From the NCBI GenBank assembly GCA_009602725.1, contig WELB01000039.1, positions 224,331-275,619 of the forward strand: DNA of 51,289 nucleotides, given 5' to 3'. Below the pieces are notes generated by a model that was given only the letters and a program-made list of their open reading frames with translations, searched no databases and was not told the origin of the DNA. A program made the translations under genes and the position numbers. Each line of letters begins with the position of its first letter. The stretch's first letter is position 1. This document shows positions 31,920-43,255 of the stretch, piece after piece. Source of the stretch: Spirogloea muscicola. Taxonomy: Eukaryota > Streptophyta > Zygnematophyceae > Spirogloeales > Spirogloeaceae.

Positions 31920-34072
31920 TCAGAAGATGTCGTCCAAGAGGAGTCCTGTGGCAAGGCCTGCTGCACCACTCAGGAGGACGCCCGTGCCAATGCCGCCGTG
32001 GTGCCCGCCATGGTGACCGCCATGGTGGCCATGTTGGTACCCGTAGCCTCCACCATAGCCTCCACCATAGCCTCCACCATGATGACCATAGTGACCCCCG
32101 TGCTGGTGGTGCTTGTGCTTGTACTTCTTGTGCTTGTGCTTGTGATTGTACCCATGGCTGCCGTGGTAATATGGCCCTGGCCCTGGGTATGTTCCAGGAT
32201 ATGGGTATTGTGCTGCATGGCCAAGGCACGGCCTTGTGTTCAGCTTGTGGAGCCAGACCAGAGGGCAAGGTGGCGAGGCCACACCCAACAGCGATGTCAT
32301 TCGTACCAAGTGATGGATGCATGCTACAAGCAGATGATACTATGGAAGTGCTTCCATCAGATGCTTGAAGCAAGTCTAAGCAGGTGGGTAGCCCCCGTAC
32401 GGTCCTTGAGGTGGAGGTGGAGCGTATCCATAAGCAGGAGCTGGCTGATATGGTTGTGGCGGGTAGGCTGGATAAGGGGCTGGATAAGCTGCATCACTCA
32501 GGACGTCTTTCATCAGAATACAGAAAAATTGAGTGAAAAGGACGATGATGATGACAATGGCCTAGACAACAAGAAAAGAACAACAATCACAACATCACAA
32601 TGGCCATCCAGCAATAACTATCATTCAACAACAATGATGCCAGCAGCTAGATGACTACTTGAACCTCCAATGCTCCAAATCTTGACATATGCCATGTCCA
32701 TCTACTCTAGCAATGCTTGGTCTGAATACTGGGCTTTAGGGTAGTCAACTCACAGTGAGGCAGCGGAAACGGGCTGTACTGGGCAAACGAGTGGTGGTGG
32801 CCCTTTTCCACCTCGCGCAGTGGCTCAGTTGCGCCTGCACAGACAAGCATCGTGCTCCACAATTTTGGAGCAATTGCAAGCAGCAGAATACATGCTGGCA
32901 AGCACTGCAGTGACTCAGCAAACAGCTGCGTGCGCTGTCGGTGCTTCATTTACCAAAAGCAGCAAGCAAGAAAGAAGTGAAGGCGCAACAGGAATAACTG
33001 GGTGGCACCATGGACCGCCTGAGTGGCCAGCGCCCGGGGCGAGGGTGGGGGCTCGCACCTGCCGGTGGGGCTGGGTACGCCGTCACAGGCTCATCGGGAG
33101 CTGGTGAGGCCTCCCCAGTGTCCGCGCTCAGTGGAGGGTAGGGGTTTGCGCCGGCCGGCGGAGCTGGAGGGTCCAACTCTGTCGGAGCTGACGGGTTGAC
33201 ACCACTGAGATGAGGATAAGCTCCAGGTGCTGCAGCAAGCGGTGGAGCCGATGGCTCACTGAGGCCCCGGCTTTCGACTCCTGGCAAGCCTGCAGCGCTT
33301 TCTGGCGGCACCTCTTTCGGCCGCGGCTGATGCTGCAGCACAGAAGTAAGCGCAAGCTGGAGGTGAGGTGAGCCACCTCTGGACCACTGCAACAGGCCCA
33401 GCACTTAACATTCTCAAACATAAAGAAAAAACCAGCAGGTGTCATCCCTGAGCAAGTGCAGCGTGTGATGTACGTCTTCGTATGAGCTTGCTGTTGTACT
33501 TGGCAAGTTTGGCCTTCGTTTGTTACAAACACACGAAATTTTCCCTGAGCAGGGGCATGACAAGGAGCAGGTGCAAGGCAATGCCCAACATACTCCGAGA
33601 TGCCGGAGCTGCAGGAATGCATGGCAGACTGGTGCAAGTACCAACGTCGACGCATGCATGCGCATGGAGCGGGGGGACCCACCTCGGAGGCGAGCACCCG
33701 GAGCGAGAGCTGCAGGCTGGCGGCGACGCGGCCCGACGGCTCCACGAGCGGGCACACGACCTCGTCTGAGCCGTCGGCGCAGGCTCTGGCCACCGGCACG
33801 CTGCGGAAAGGCCGCCATGGCTGTGCTCAGCGTCGCAATTGGCGACGTGGGGCCAATGGCCGCGAGCTGGTCGAGGCCGGCGACTGCCGCGGAGAAAGCC
33901 CCGGAGAGGCGAGAGGTGCAGCAGAGGGCTCACACGGCGGTGGCGAGGACGCCCTTCTGACCGTCGCCGGAAACGGCGGCGGCGGCGGCGGCGGCGGCGA
34001 GGCCGTCGTAGACGGTGATGGTGACTTGGGGCGGCGCGCCGTCGCCCTCCAAGGCGAACGCGAAGCTCTGCC
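31920..34072 (-). CDS. SRC2: SRC2-like C2-domain protein with Pro/Tyr- and Gly/His-rich tail, 5' end missing
   Basis: Exons on minus: 34072-33934, 33800-33683, 33332-33059, about 32488-32393, 32212-31920. The first two carry the second half of a C2 domain (PPQVTITVYDGL, VVPVARACADGSDEVV, GRVAASLQLSLRVL). Next come Pro-rich repeats (YPAPYPAYPPQPYQ), then HKHKHKKYKHKHH and GGGYGGGYGGGYGYQ, and finally a small hydrophobic Gly-rich segment (GVLLSGAAGLATGLLLDD). This layout is that of plant SRC2 proteins, which are membrane-associated and stress-induced. The exon at 34072 begins after a CTCCTTCAG acceptor in phase 1, so earlier exons with a start codon and the first C2 half must exist. The space up to LSM6 holds only GCC repeats, a hairpin-tail repeat and an N. 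The donor of exon 4 is unclear: a phase-fitting GC donor at about 32392 is the best option. Confidence 0.75.
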
Positions 34073-34099
34073 CTGAAGGAGCCGGCGCAGGGCATCCAT

Positions 34100-34108
34100 G
34101 GCGTCGGT

Positions 34109-34142
<34 letters not shown>

Positions 34143-34496
34143 GGGGGTGAGGATTCGCGGCGCTGCAGCGGGCAGTTGGCCCTTGATCACGCTAACCCGG
34201 ATCAGTTACCGGCGCCGTTACGCTTAACCTAACCCGCTTGCCTCGCCCAGGATTTTTGAGAACAAAAAAGACTCTTCCAGGAGAGTGCTTTGGCTGAGAT
34301 AGGCCAGCCCATTTCTATTTGTATTGCTTTTGTATTGTTGGTATTATAGTTATAGACGGCCAGTTTAATGGATGCCGCCTGACNGACCAGCAGCCGGCGG
34401 TGGCGGCGGCGGCGGAGTCTGCGCCGCCGCGGCGTTGCGGCCGTCGAGGCGGAGGTCCTCCGGTGCCGCCGCCGCCGGCGGGGCGGCGCATGAGCC
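34100..34496. other. Spacer between SRC2-like gene and LSM6, with repeat and gap
   Basis: Contains a (GGC)n run at 34110-34145, a minus-oriented hairpin-tail unit (GGGCTGGCCTATCTCAGCC, with a GGAAGAGTC box, about 34268-34315), an N at 34384, and the GC-rich LSM6 leader. Either the repeat insertion or the collapsed gap accounts for the missing 5' exons of the minus-strand gene. Confidence 0.55.
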
Positions 34497-34971
34497 ATGT
34501 CCGCCAAGACGCCGGCGGACTTCCTCAAGTCCATCCGCGGGCGGCCCGTGGTCGTCAAGCTCAACTCGGGCGTCGACTACCGAGGTCCGCCATGGAGCTC
34601 GGCACCGCCTGGCGTCGGCCACGTCCATGGAGCTCTCGCTGACAGCGCTTGGGGACGGCGGGCGTGGGCTCGCAGGCATCCTGGCGTGCCTGGACGGGTA
34701 CATGAACATCGCCATGGAGCAGACGGAGGAGTACGTCAACGGGCAGCTGAAGAATAAGTACGGCGACGCCTTCATCCGCGGCAACAACGGTGAGGCCCCT
34801 CTGCAGCCTGCCACTAGCTGGTTGCTCTGTGGTCTTGAACATTCTTGCTTCCTAAGAGCACACCTCACGACGCCAAAGCCTGAGAGAACCTTTCCGTGAA
34901 CCTTTCCGTGTCTGCTGCTTGTCGCAGTGCTCTACATCAGCACGACCAAGGAGGACGTGACTGACAGATAA
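34497..34971 (+). CDS. LSM6: U6 snRNA-associated Sm-like protein LSm6
   Basis: Three exons: 34497-34584, 34676-34789, 34928-34971; total 81 residues, the family size. Sm1 motif: PADFLKSIRGRPVVVKLNSGVDYRGILACLDGYMNIAM (seen across the first splice). Sm2 motif: YGDAFIRGNNVLYIST. LSm6 is part of the LSm2-8 ring on U6 snRNA and the LSm1-7 ring in mRNA decay. It ends TKEDVTDR-stop. Nothing is odd apart from the N 113 bp upstream. Confidence 0.95.
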
Positions 34972-37097
34972 AAGAGAGACTGCCATGCACACTCGCCATG
35001 ACTGTGCCAACCTCCAGACTGCTGATACACATAGGCTAGCTAGCCTTCCAGGCCTGGAATTAGCAGTGGCACAGGTTGTCCATATGGACCACCACGGTTG
35101 TTAGGACGAGAGGCAGCTTGTATTCTTGTTTGCCTGGAAGATGAGACTCTGAAGTCATTGGGTGGGCTCGGTCCAGTGCCTCAGCCTGCTGTGGTTGGTC
35201 TCTAGAAGTGCACATTGTGCACAGAGTGTCAGTGGCCGCACCCTCCCGTGCTACTCTTGCTCGTGTGAGGCTCTCAAGGTGCAAGCGGAGCAGTACTCTA
35301 ACAGGTGAACAATGTGTTGCTGGCTAGTAGGATGTCAGGGACTGCATGCCCTGAGATCTTGGCACACTAGTTGAAGCTTCCCTATGCTTCCCTTGTGTCA
35401 CGCACTGCGCTGGCCGCGCTGCGCCAGCAGCCCACATGGACTGGAAGTGCTCCTGTGATGCCCATACAAGCTGCAAGCACCCATCTGACAGTATTCTTCC
35501 TTGCATGGTATCACCAAATGAAGCGGCTGTTGGTGTCCCCAGAAAGAATGCAATTGAACCTGCTCGCTAGTGTGACAGCACAATCAGCTGCTGACTTGGG
35601 CTACAAGTCCTTCATTGGAGGAGCTTTTGCTAGTAGGCTTTCCTTTCTCTAGGATTGCAGGCCTTCAATTCGTGCATCACAACGCCCCAGCTTTGCCCTG
35701 CATCACAGTGCTGGAACTTTGTGCATTGCAGGTCCGGCATCTGGGTTCCGCACCTCGCTTGATCAATTCTTCTCTGCTATCTTGCGAGTTTGAAAGGCAC
35801 CCAACAGCGAGCAACTCAAATCCTCGTCACCTCCGCAGTTGGACATGGTGGCTAATCCCGCCTCCTTGCGTCCCTTTCTAGCCTCAATATATCTGAGTTC
35901 TCCCTGCTGAGGAGGGTGTTGACGGGGCAGCACTCGACCTGATGCACCTACTACTGTCAGTGTCGCCTCCCATCTTTGCAGGACTTGGCTGGTGTATCTT
36001 TTCTTCTAAAAGCATTTGACTGCCCTTGCAGCAGCAACACTTTAGTATGATCTGCAATTCGTGCGGCTGGCGCCTCTCCTAAGTTAACAACTTTGTCACC
36101 CTTGCTGAACTGGCCATTCACAGCCACTGTTCTGATTCTGGAGCCTCTTAGCGCTCTTGATGTAAGGGTTTGCCTTATTTGATTGCCCTGACAAGCAACC
36201 AAAACTGCACAATGGCATATCTGCGTTGACGCGTCCTGATGCCAACGCGTCCTGATGCCAACCCATTTGAGGCCTTCTTTGCCCTTCTTTTACTTACATG
36301 AAGCCACGCCTAGGTACTGCATTGCTCTAGCACTTAAATGGATCAATACTTGCTCAATCAGTCTGCAACTTTCTGCAGTGCATCTCAGGAGTGTAGTTGT
36401 CAAGTTGCTATATTAGTTAAGCAGATTGAGAACTAGAGAAAAGAGAGGAGGATGTCACCATTGGGCTGAATCTATCTCCTCTCTATGGGCGCGCACTTTC
36501 TTAAAATATTGGGTGAATCTTTCCAGTCCATGGACTAGCACACTATCTAACAATAATGATCAGAACGTGAGCAATGCTCATAACACTTGTCATCTTACGT
36601 CTCTGCAATACAGGTATGACAGGACAGCTTCTCATTACCCTTTGTCACAATGCCGATGCTGAGGAGAAGTGGCATACCCAGTATCTTATGAAGCCTGCGG
36701 CAGGCTGGAGACAAATGCAGAGGAAGGCTGCACACTTGACGTTCGCACCAAGTTCTGGACCGCTGACAGCCCGCCTGCTCAAATCCGCTCCTTGGCAGGC
36801 GTCATCTTATTGAGTAGGACTTGTCCAGTTTCAGCCCAGATGCTATGAGAGCCTGCGTGATGTCATTGGCGTGATCTGATATTTCAAGCAGCGCTTCGCT
36901 CAAAGATGGATGCTAGCAGGTTAAGTTTGCCGGTAAGTGCAATATTGCTTGAACTGCGTAACACAGTCGTGAAGGACAATCACCTTCTATTCTGGGTGCA
37001 CTACTACCACATTAGTATGACACAGCCAAGGTCTCAAATTGGAGGCCTCTAGCCCTTGTATAAGAAGATCTTGGTTGCAGACTGCTCTGACCCATCG
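34972..37097. other. Gene-poor spacer between LSM6 and CHLD 3' ends
   Basis: No complete gene was recognised. There is a hairpin-tail unit near 36106-36125 (GGCCATTCACAGCCACTG) and a 16-bp direct repeat. A plus-strand open stretch after a CAATACAG acceptor at 36612 (LLITLCHNADAEEKWHTQYL) could be a relic or orphan exon but matches nothing I know. Confidence 0.45.
36229..36260 (+). repeat. Two tandem copies of a 16-bp unit
   Basis: ACGCGTCCTGATGCCA occurs at 36229-36244 and 36245-36260, exactly duplicated. Confidence 0.85.
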
Positions 37098-40000
37098 CTA
37101 CCGGCTCTTGAAGTCCGTGAGCGCCTCCTTAGTAGCGGCAGATACTACAGCATCTGACGCATTTGGGAGGTAGTAATATTTCCCTGAGGTACAGAACATG
37201 AAAGTGTCAAACATCTTGAATAAGACAATACTGAACTCATCACTTGTACGGGCTTCACAAACAAGCACAGTAGATATGTGGCATCTAGGCGGCATCTGGC
37301 AGAGATCAATTTATGAAAGTCCGGAATGTCACCATTTGCTACTCGTGCTATTTCCTTGGCAAAGCCGGTGGAGATAAACTTGTTCTCTGTGTCGATGACT
37401 AACAATGACATCCCTGACTTCAATATCTTCGCAGCAACGTCAAGTATCTCCTCCTGTACGACAATACTATGTCAAGCAACTCCTGACCAATAGCGCTATC
37501 TATATTCTTAAGCTTCTATACAAATTTCATATTGGAAAGCTCTCCCATTCAAAAAACGTTTTGGAAGCCCTGTCGCCCAGAAGGTGATTTTTATACACAT
37601 GATGAAATCAATGCAATATGCATGTCTTAGGACAGTGCAATGTTCTCACCTCTACAAAGAGTGACAAAGGGCACTGACCTTAAGCTGTGCCTGCGTAGGC
37701 TTGGGAGCATCTGGCGCATTGGCGTCAGGATCACCCACAGACTTCTTCAGTGATACATTAGCCCTTCCATCTGTGATTGCCACGATCATAATGCGCCCCA
37801 CATCACCGCTCTTTTCTGCGTTGAGGCCAACTCGTACAGCCTGCTCGTGCACCGCAAGTACTGCTGCTTAAGAAAGTGAAGAGGCTTGATACCACATGTA
37901 CACAGGACACAGAACATGACCGATGTGTGAACCACAACTCGTATGACCAGAGTCAGGGGCTAAGCTTCTGACATCTATTTTATCAGTTTGACAGAGAGAC
38001 AGCAATCCGCTGCATGGTAGAGCATAACATATGGTGTAGAAGGTGCACCATCTAAACCAGGCAAATGCTGCACAGAAATATAACGTGGGTATTCCACCCG
38101 ACAAATGAGGCATATTCTCACTCAACAGACATGCAGCTAGCCAGTGGATATCGTTAAAGAGCAACGTGACCGGCAAGGTTGTTGGTGTTGTGGACGAGAG
38201 ATCTTGCAAGGCACTCACGGCGGATGACATTAAGTTGCTGTGTCTCAGGGTATGGATGTATGATATGAGAGCGTAGTGAAGAGCAAGTAGCTTTGAAGAG
38301 GGCTCTCATATTCTACATCCATACCCTGAGACACAGCAACTTCAATGTCATCCGCCGTGAGTGCTTGCAAGATCTCTCATCCAGTCCACAACAACAACAA
38401 CCTTGCCGGTCACGTTGCTCTTTGACGGATATCTACTGGCTAGCTGTATGTCTGTTGAGTAGGAATATGCCTCATTTGTTGGGTGGAATACCCACGTCAT
38501 ATATCTGTGCAGATTTTGCCTCAACTTTCTAGATGCAGCAGTTACTGCATCAACATGTGGTCTTGTAACTCTAGGCGCAGGCTTCTTGCAAGAGGTTGCT
38601 GGTTGTGATAAGAATAATCCATATTTGAAGACATCCTCCGTGTATCTCATGGGGCAACATAACTTTAACTGTCTTGAAGCACGGATTGTCAGTTTAGCTG
38701 GTGGGCAGAAATGCTCACGGTTGTCAAGCCGTGGGCTAATGGAGATCCACCACCACACGGTAACCTATCCAATCGCTTCCTTGCCATTGCAATGGACCGA
38801 GAGGGTGGTAGAAGCACCTCCGCTGCATCGCCCCTGAAAGGTATGATGGATACCTGACCAAGAAGGCACCTCCGGCAAGTCAATGTCTTGGAGTCCTGAA
38901 GAGTCACTGTGGCTTACAGGAGCGCAAATACCAGCCACAGCATAAAACCGTATATCAAGGTCCGAGGTGTATCCTACTTTGACCAAAGCATCCTGATGAT
39001 GTTATACTCAGATGTAGATTGCAATGGTGACACTTGTCTGGTCTCACTTGATCTCGGCTCGTATAAGATTCTGCCAGCAACTGCATTGCTGCCCCCTTAG
39101 CATTATTCATTCTGTTCAACGCCATACTCCCGCTCGCGTCCACGACGAAGATGACCTGCAACATATTACAGAACCAGGCATCTTGACAACCTGTGCATTC
39201 ATAGCATAATTATAGGATCGTCACATTTTCGGCAGAAGCCTTGAACTCTTACAAAAGGAGTCTAGACAGTTGACATGTTCCTCGGTGACTTTACGTAGCC
39301 CAGCACTTGTATGCGCTTGTGGTACGAAATTTACCAATGCACCGGCTTTCCTCGCCATACGCTTGGCTCGCATGTCAATCTGCTCCACGTACACCTTCCT
39401 AGAGCTTCCATTCTCCTCCCCTCTTTGTCTTCTTAGCTTTTGGTACGGTGCAGCTGCCCTCAAAGTGGCGTCCACAGCTAACCTCCTCACAGGACCCTAG
39501 CGTCACCCAGCACCACATCAGCGATTAAGTCCTGCGCTGCCCTTTCCAATATGAGGCTGCTGGCTCAAGGACGCTGCTGGGGATGTATTGGCCATGTCAT
39601 CTACAATCGGTGTCGCTCTGAAGCTTGCACTGAAACAATGAGGGTCCGCCACAGGACAAACGAAGCAGGTACTGCAGCGCCAGGAGGATCACTTGTCTCA
39701 ATCTGCAATGGAGATGCTCCTAAGGTAAGCGAGCTATGATGGCACCTTGGGGAGCATCGGCTTTATGTAGCGCCCGCGGTCTTCTGAGAAGATGACATTC
39801 TTCGCCCGGCCAGCCTTGCCTTTCCGGCGCTGCGCCATCTGGGCAAACATCAGGAGCTGGGGATCCACCATGCCACCCTCTGCCCCAAAGACGAACTCCT
39901 CTGGAACCTGGTTTGCCTGCTCCTCCTGGTCATCCTCGTCCTCATCCTCCTCCTCCTATCCTCTCGCTCAGAACCAAAGCAAGCCCATCAGCGTTCTGTT

Positions 40001-42914
40001 GTTGAGTGTAGTGCAGTAGGGATGCAACATGTGAACTCAAAGGCCAGCCTCCAAGATTGTAACCTTCAGACATAGACCCCACAACAGACAGACCTTCATG
40101 GATGACTGTGGAGGTCAGAGTATGACAACAGCAACAGAAGACTATCACCTTGTCCTCGTCCTTCTCCTCCTCTTGGTCCTTGTTCTGCGGGGGTGGCGGA
40201 GGAGGGGGCTGCTGCTGCTGCTGTTGGTCCTCATTTGGCATCTCAATCACAGTGGCCCGCGGTATGATCACAAGCTCAACCTGGAAATGTGCAAACAAAG
40301 CAAGAAAGGGCTGTGTAAGACAGCAATGTATGCCATCCTCAAGTGGTGTCTCCTAGCTTTGACCACTTTCATCAACGAGCGGGAACAAGTATCACACAAC
40401 ACGCCCAGCCCCTTGTGACCTGCAGCACATAAAAGTGGTGAGGCACAGCTGGCTAAGTTGCAGGCCACTTGAGGCACACCCTGATTGCACTCCCTGTCAG
40501 CTTGATGGCTGTGTGCTTCAAGTGAGGAGCTCAGCTCACCGCCTTCCGCAGATCCTCCGCATTGACTCGTTCCCGGCCCTCCAATGCCGCAGAAGCCTTC
40601 GCCACTCTCATAGCAAAGAGCTCAGCTCGATGGCCCTGCAATTCCAGGCGGAGGCCCACTGAAAACCTAAGGTGCTGTGTGATGTCAGAAGTGCATGTTC
40701 AGCGGCTTCATTGGAACCACAAGAGGCGGTGAATACCATGCAAACCCCCCGGATGGCTTCAGTCACCAGGTACTTGACCTGCTCCTGGGACATCGTGACA
40801 TCCTTCAGCCACTCCCTGGCAAGAATGACCTGCGCCATCAACAACTGGTGACCTTACGACCCCTCACAAGCCAGTTGCAAGCGCTGACACGTCCATGCAG
40901 GCCCAAGGCTTCAGTGAGCGCCGAGCTGCAAGCTGCACTGATTGAGCAGGTCCATGCTGCACTGCCAATTCAGGGCTGCAGAAAGAAGGCGTCCGCACCA
41001 AACTTTGGTAGGGTTCAGAGCCTGAGGTTTACGGCCCCCACAGACCTGAGTTCGTGCAGCCTCCGTAGCTTCTCGCGTATCGTTTATTAGCCCTGAGGCA
41101 GTATTTTGGAACTGCATGGCCACCTCCACTGCAGCCACCCTGTCGTCAAAGTCCTGGACGACGTCCGCACTGACAGCCCGTACCCAAGAAGGGCTCAGAT
41201 GTCAGCGTTCAGGGGTAAGCCACCTGTGTCTTCATCATGCAATGCTACTCCAAGTCCAAAGAGGCCTGCCCAATTAGCTACCTACATTCATGTCTCAATG
41301 GCAGCCCTCAAATTTGTCACTGCAATTGAGGCCCTCCTAACCACTTTGGCAGAAACCTTAAGCTGCCGTAACATCAACTTCAACTGCGACATCTATCTCC
41401 CATTGAGATGCGGCCTCACTTAAGGTTGATGGCAATGCGGTCAATGAGGTGCTCGCGCACGTTGCCCTCCTCAGGGTTGAATGTCGCTATGAGCAGCGGC
41501 TTGCACGGGTGCTTGCAGCTCACACCCTCGCGCTCTACCACATTGACGCCATCCGTCAAGATGCCCAGGAGCAGATTGACAACCCCGTCATCCAGAAGGT
41601 TAATCTCATCCACGTAGAGGACGCCACGGTGCGCCTCGGCCAGCAGGCCTGGCTGAAACACCGTCTGCCCGGTCCGCACGGACTCCTCTACATCCACGGA
41701 GCCGATCAGGCGGTCCTCTGTGATACCGAGGGGAATCTGCATGGAGCAATTGATGCAGGCAAGGGCATACGTGAGTTGACAGTCCACATGAAGCCTTTTG
41801 TTAAGTACATGCTATGTTCACGTGTACCAGTCCTGCAACTCTTGTGGATGCCTCAGGACCAGGTAGCTGGAGGAGACCTGAACGAAGGGCGCCCGCACGA
41901 CCTCAGTCTTGACGCTGCCATCTGCATTGTACTGCAGCTTCTCCGACAACCCTGACTCCCACCTGCAAGCACCTCGAGAAATATCGTCCTCAGCCAGCGT
42001 GCCTGGTAGCCAGGGCAACTACGTCATGCTCATAATTCCCAGCACCACCTTCCCTGGCTGTTCAACAGCAGGACTTCCTTAAACCCTAGTAGCTGAATAG
42101 CATTCGTCAGAAGACGGCAGGAAGGTCCATCAGGGCGAGCCACCACGGGGGCCACCAGCAGCTGCATCGAGACTCGGATGGAGGGCGAGCTTTCAAAGTA
42201 CCAGCAGCTGGAGGGAGAATCATGTAAGCATCTCGCGTGGCATTTCAGACACAGTGAGCCTGCTGCATCGGAGCTTGCGCCTCACTCGTCTGGGCGTGTC
42301 GGGTCGGCGTTGGCGAAGCTGCCGGCCACGACCTCGATAGGTGGGAGGATCGAGTGAAGGCCCCGAGCCATGACTGTCTTGGCCGTGCCGCGCTTGCCGG
42401 CAATTGCAATGCCACCGCAGCTCATGTCCACAGCGCCCAGCAGCAGCGCGGACTTTATCGCTTCCTGCAGGACCAATGCGGCAGCAGCTTCAGCTCAACC
42501 GAGCGACAAATTCGGATGCACAATGACATGATAGCCAGCTGACAATTGTCAGACATGGGCCGCAACGGACCCCAGAATGCGACCATCCGTGAGCACCTCA
42601 CCTGGCCGACGACGGCAGCCAGCGGGAAGAATTGCCGACCGAATCGATCGCGGTCGCCATCGACGTCCTCGGGCAGAGCGACGGCTCCCGCAGCGCGCTC
42701 CTCGGCTGCCGACGCTGCCGAGGCCGCAGGTGGGGCGTCGACGGTGGCGACCGCCCGGCAGCCCCTTCCGTGACGCCCGTGGCGCGCCCTGCCGTAGCTG
42801 CGGCGAGTTCCGGCTCCGCCGCCCGGGCGCGCGGCGGCGTGGAGCTCGAGGCCGCGGAAGGAGCTCCGCAGCGGCGCGCGGCGACCGGCGGAGAGCGGGA
42901 GGTCGTCCGGCGCC

Positions 42915-42915
<1 letters not shown>
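37098..42915 (-). CDS. CHLD: Magnesium-chelatase subunit D, start codon hidden by poly-T/N
   Basis: Part of the chloroplast complex (with CHLI and CHLH) that inserts Mg into protoporphyrin IX, the first committed step of chlorophyll synthesis. Fifteen exons on minus: 42915-42602 (partial), 42464-42286, 41962-41878, 41736-41420, 41169-41046, 40829-40737, 40635-40540, 40280-40149, 39955-39746, 39496-39335, 39155-39048, 38853-38719, 37840-37679, 37453-37333, 37183-37098. Exons 2-15 give 669 residues. Motifs: an AAA+ core ([42 protein letters not shown]), a Gln/Pro/acidic linker ([13 protein letters not shown] then EEEKDEDK), and a C-terminal von Willebrand A domain with the MIDAS DASGSM and ITDGRAN. 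Exon 1 encodes a transit-peptide-like leader and [15 protein letters not shown]. Its ATG is not visible because poly-T (42916-42959) and an N intervene. No lesion is seen elsewhere. Confidence 0.95.
38049..38534. repeat. Large foldback inverted repeat in CHLD intron 12
   Basis: Arm 1 (about 38049-38272) and arm 2 (38302 to about 38534) are inverted copies. For example, GGGTATGGATGTATGATATGAGAGC at the inner end of arm 1 pairs with GCTCTCATATTCTACATCCATACCC of arm 2, and CGTGGGTATTCCACCC pairs with its mirror near 38480-38505. The loop is 29 nt. Similarity looks high but imperfect (single mismatches every 10-20 bp). It sits inside an 878-bp intron between intact exons. Confidence 0.85.
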
Positions 42916-42959
<44 letters not shown>

Positions 42960-42960
42960 N
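42916..42960. other. Run of 44 T followed by N (assembly gap)
   Basis: The T run ends in an N and then unrelated C-rich sequence. It interrupts the 5' end of CHLD exon 1. Homopolymer plus N strongly suggests an unresolved or artificial join. Confidence 0.8.
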
Positions 42961-43255
42961 CCCACCCCCCTCCTGGCCGCAACCCGCCCGGGCCTTCTCC
43001 CTCCCTCCTCCTCCCATTGGTTAGGGCTGCGCGGACCAATGGCGCGCGCCATGGCCGGATCTGGTGGACGACCGGGAAACGGAACGGAACGGAACGGTGC
43101 CCGGGGCCAAGTCGTCGCCCCCTGACAAGGGCCTTGTCGCGACCCGCGCTGGCCCCCCCCACCTGCCTCAGAAGACGACTGCCTCCAACCATCCACGTAT
43201 ATTCCAATTCATCCAATCCGGCTGTGGGCCCCGCAGCCGCGCCGTGCACGCAGCC
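42961..43255. promoter_or_regulatory. Divergent spacer between CHLD and PGAP6-like gene
   Basis: GC-rich sequence with a short GGAAC(GGAAC)n run (about 43075-43098). It must hold the PGAP6-like promoter and probably the CHLD promoter. No TATA-like motif was identified. Confidence 0.4.

Noticed and set aside
31893-32654. 253-codon plus-strand frame
   Set aside because: It is the antisense of the Gly/His-rich last exon of the SRC2-like gene; its Val/Leu-rich translation is a by-product of those repeats.
35371-35652. Possible gene of 93 codons
   Set aside because: No recognisable motif, no splice-site support and no neighbouring exons in phase.
40150-40356. Plus-strand Ser/Cys/Gly-rich frame
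   Set aside because: Antisense of the Gln/Pro/acidic linker of CHLD exon 8.
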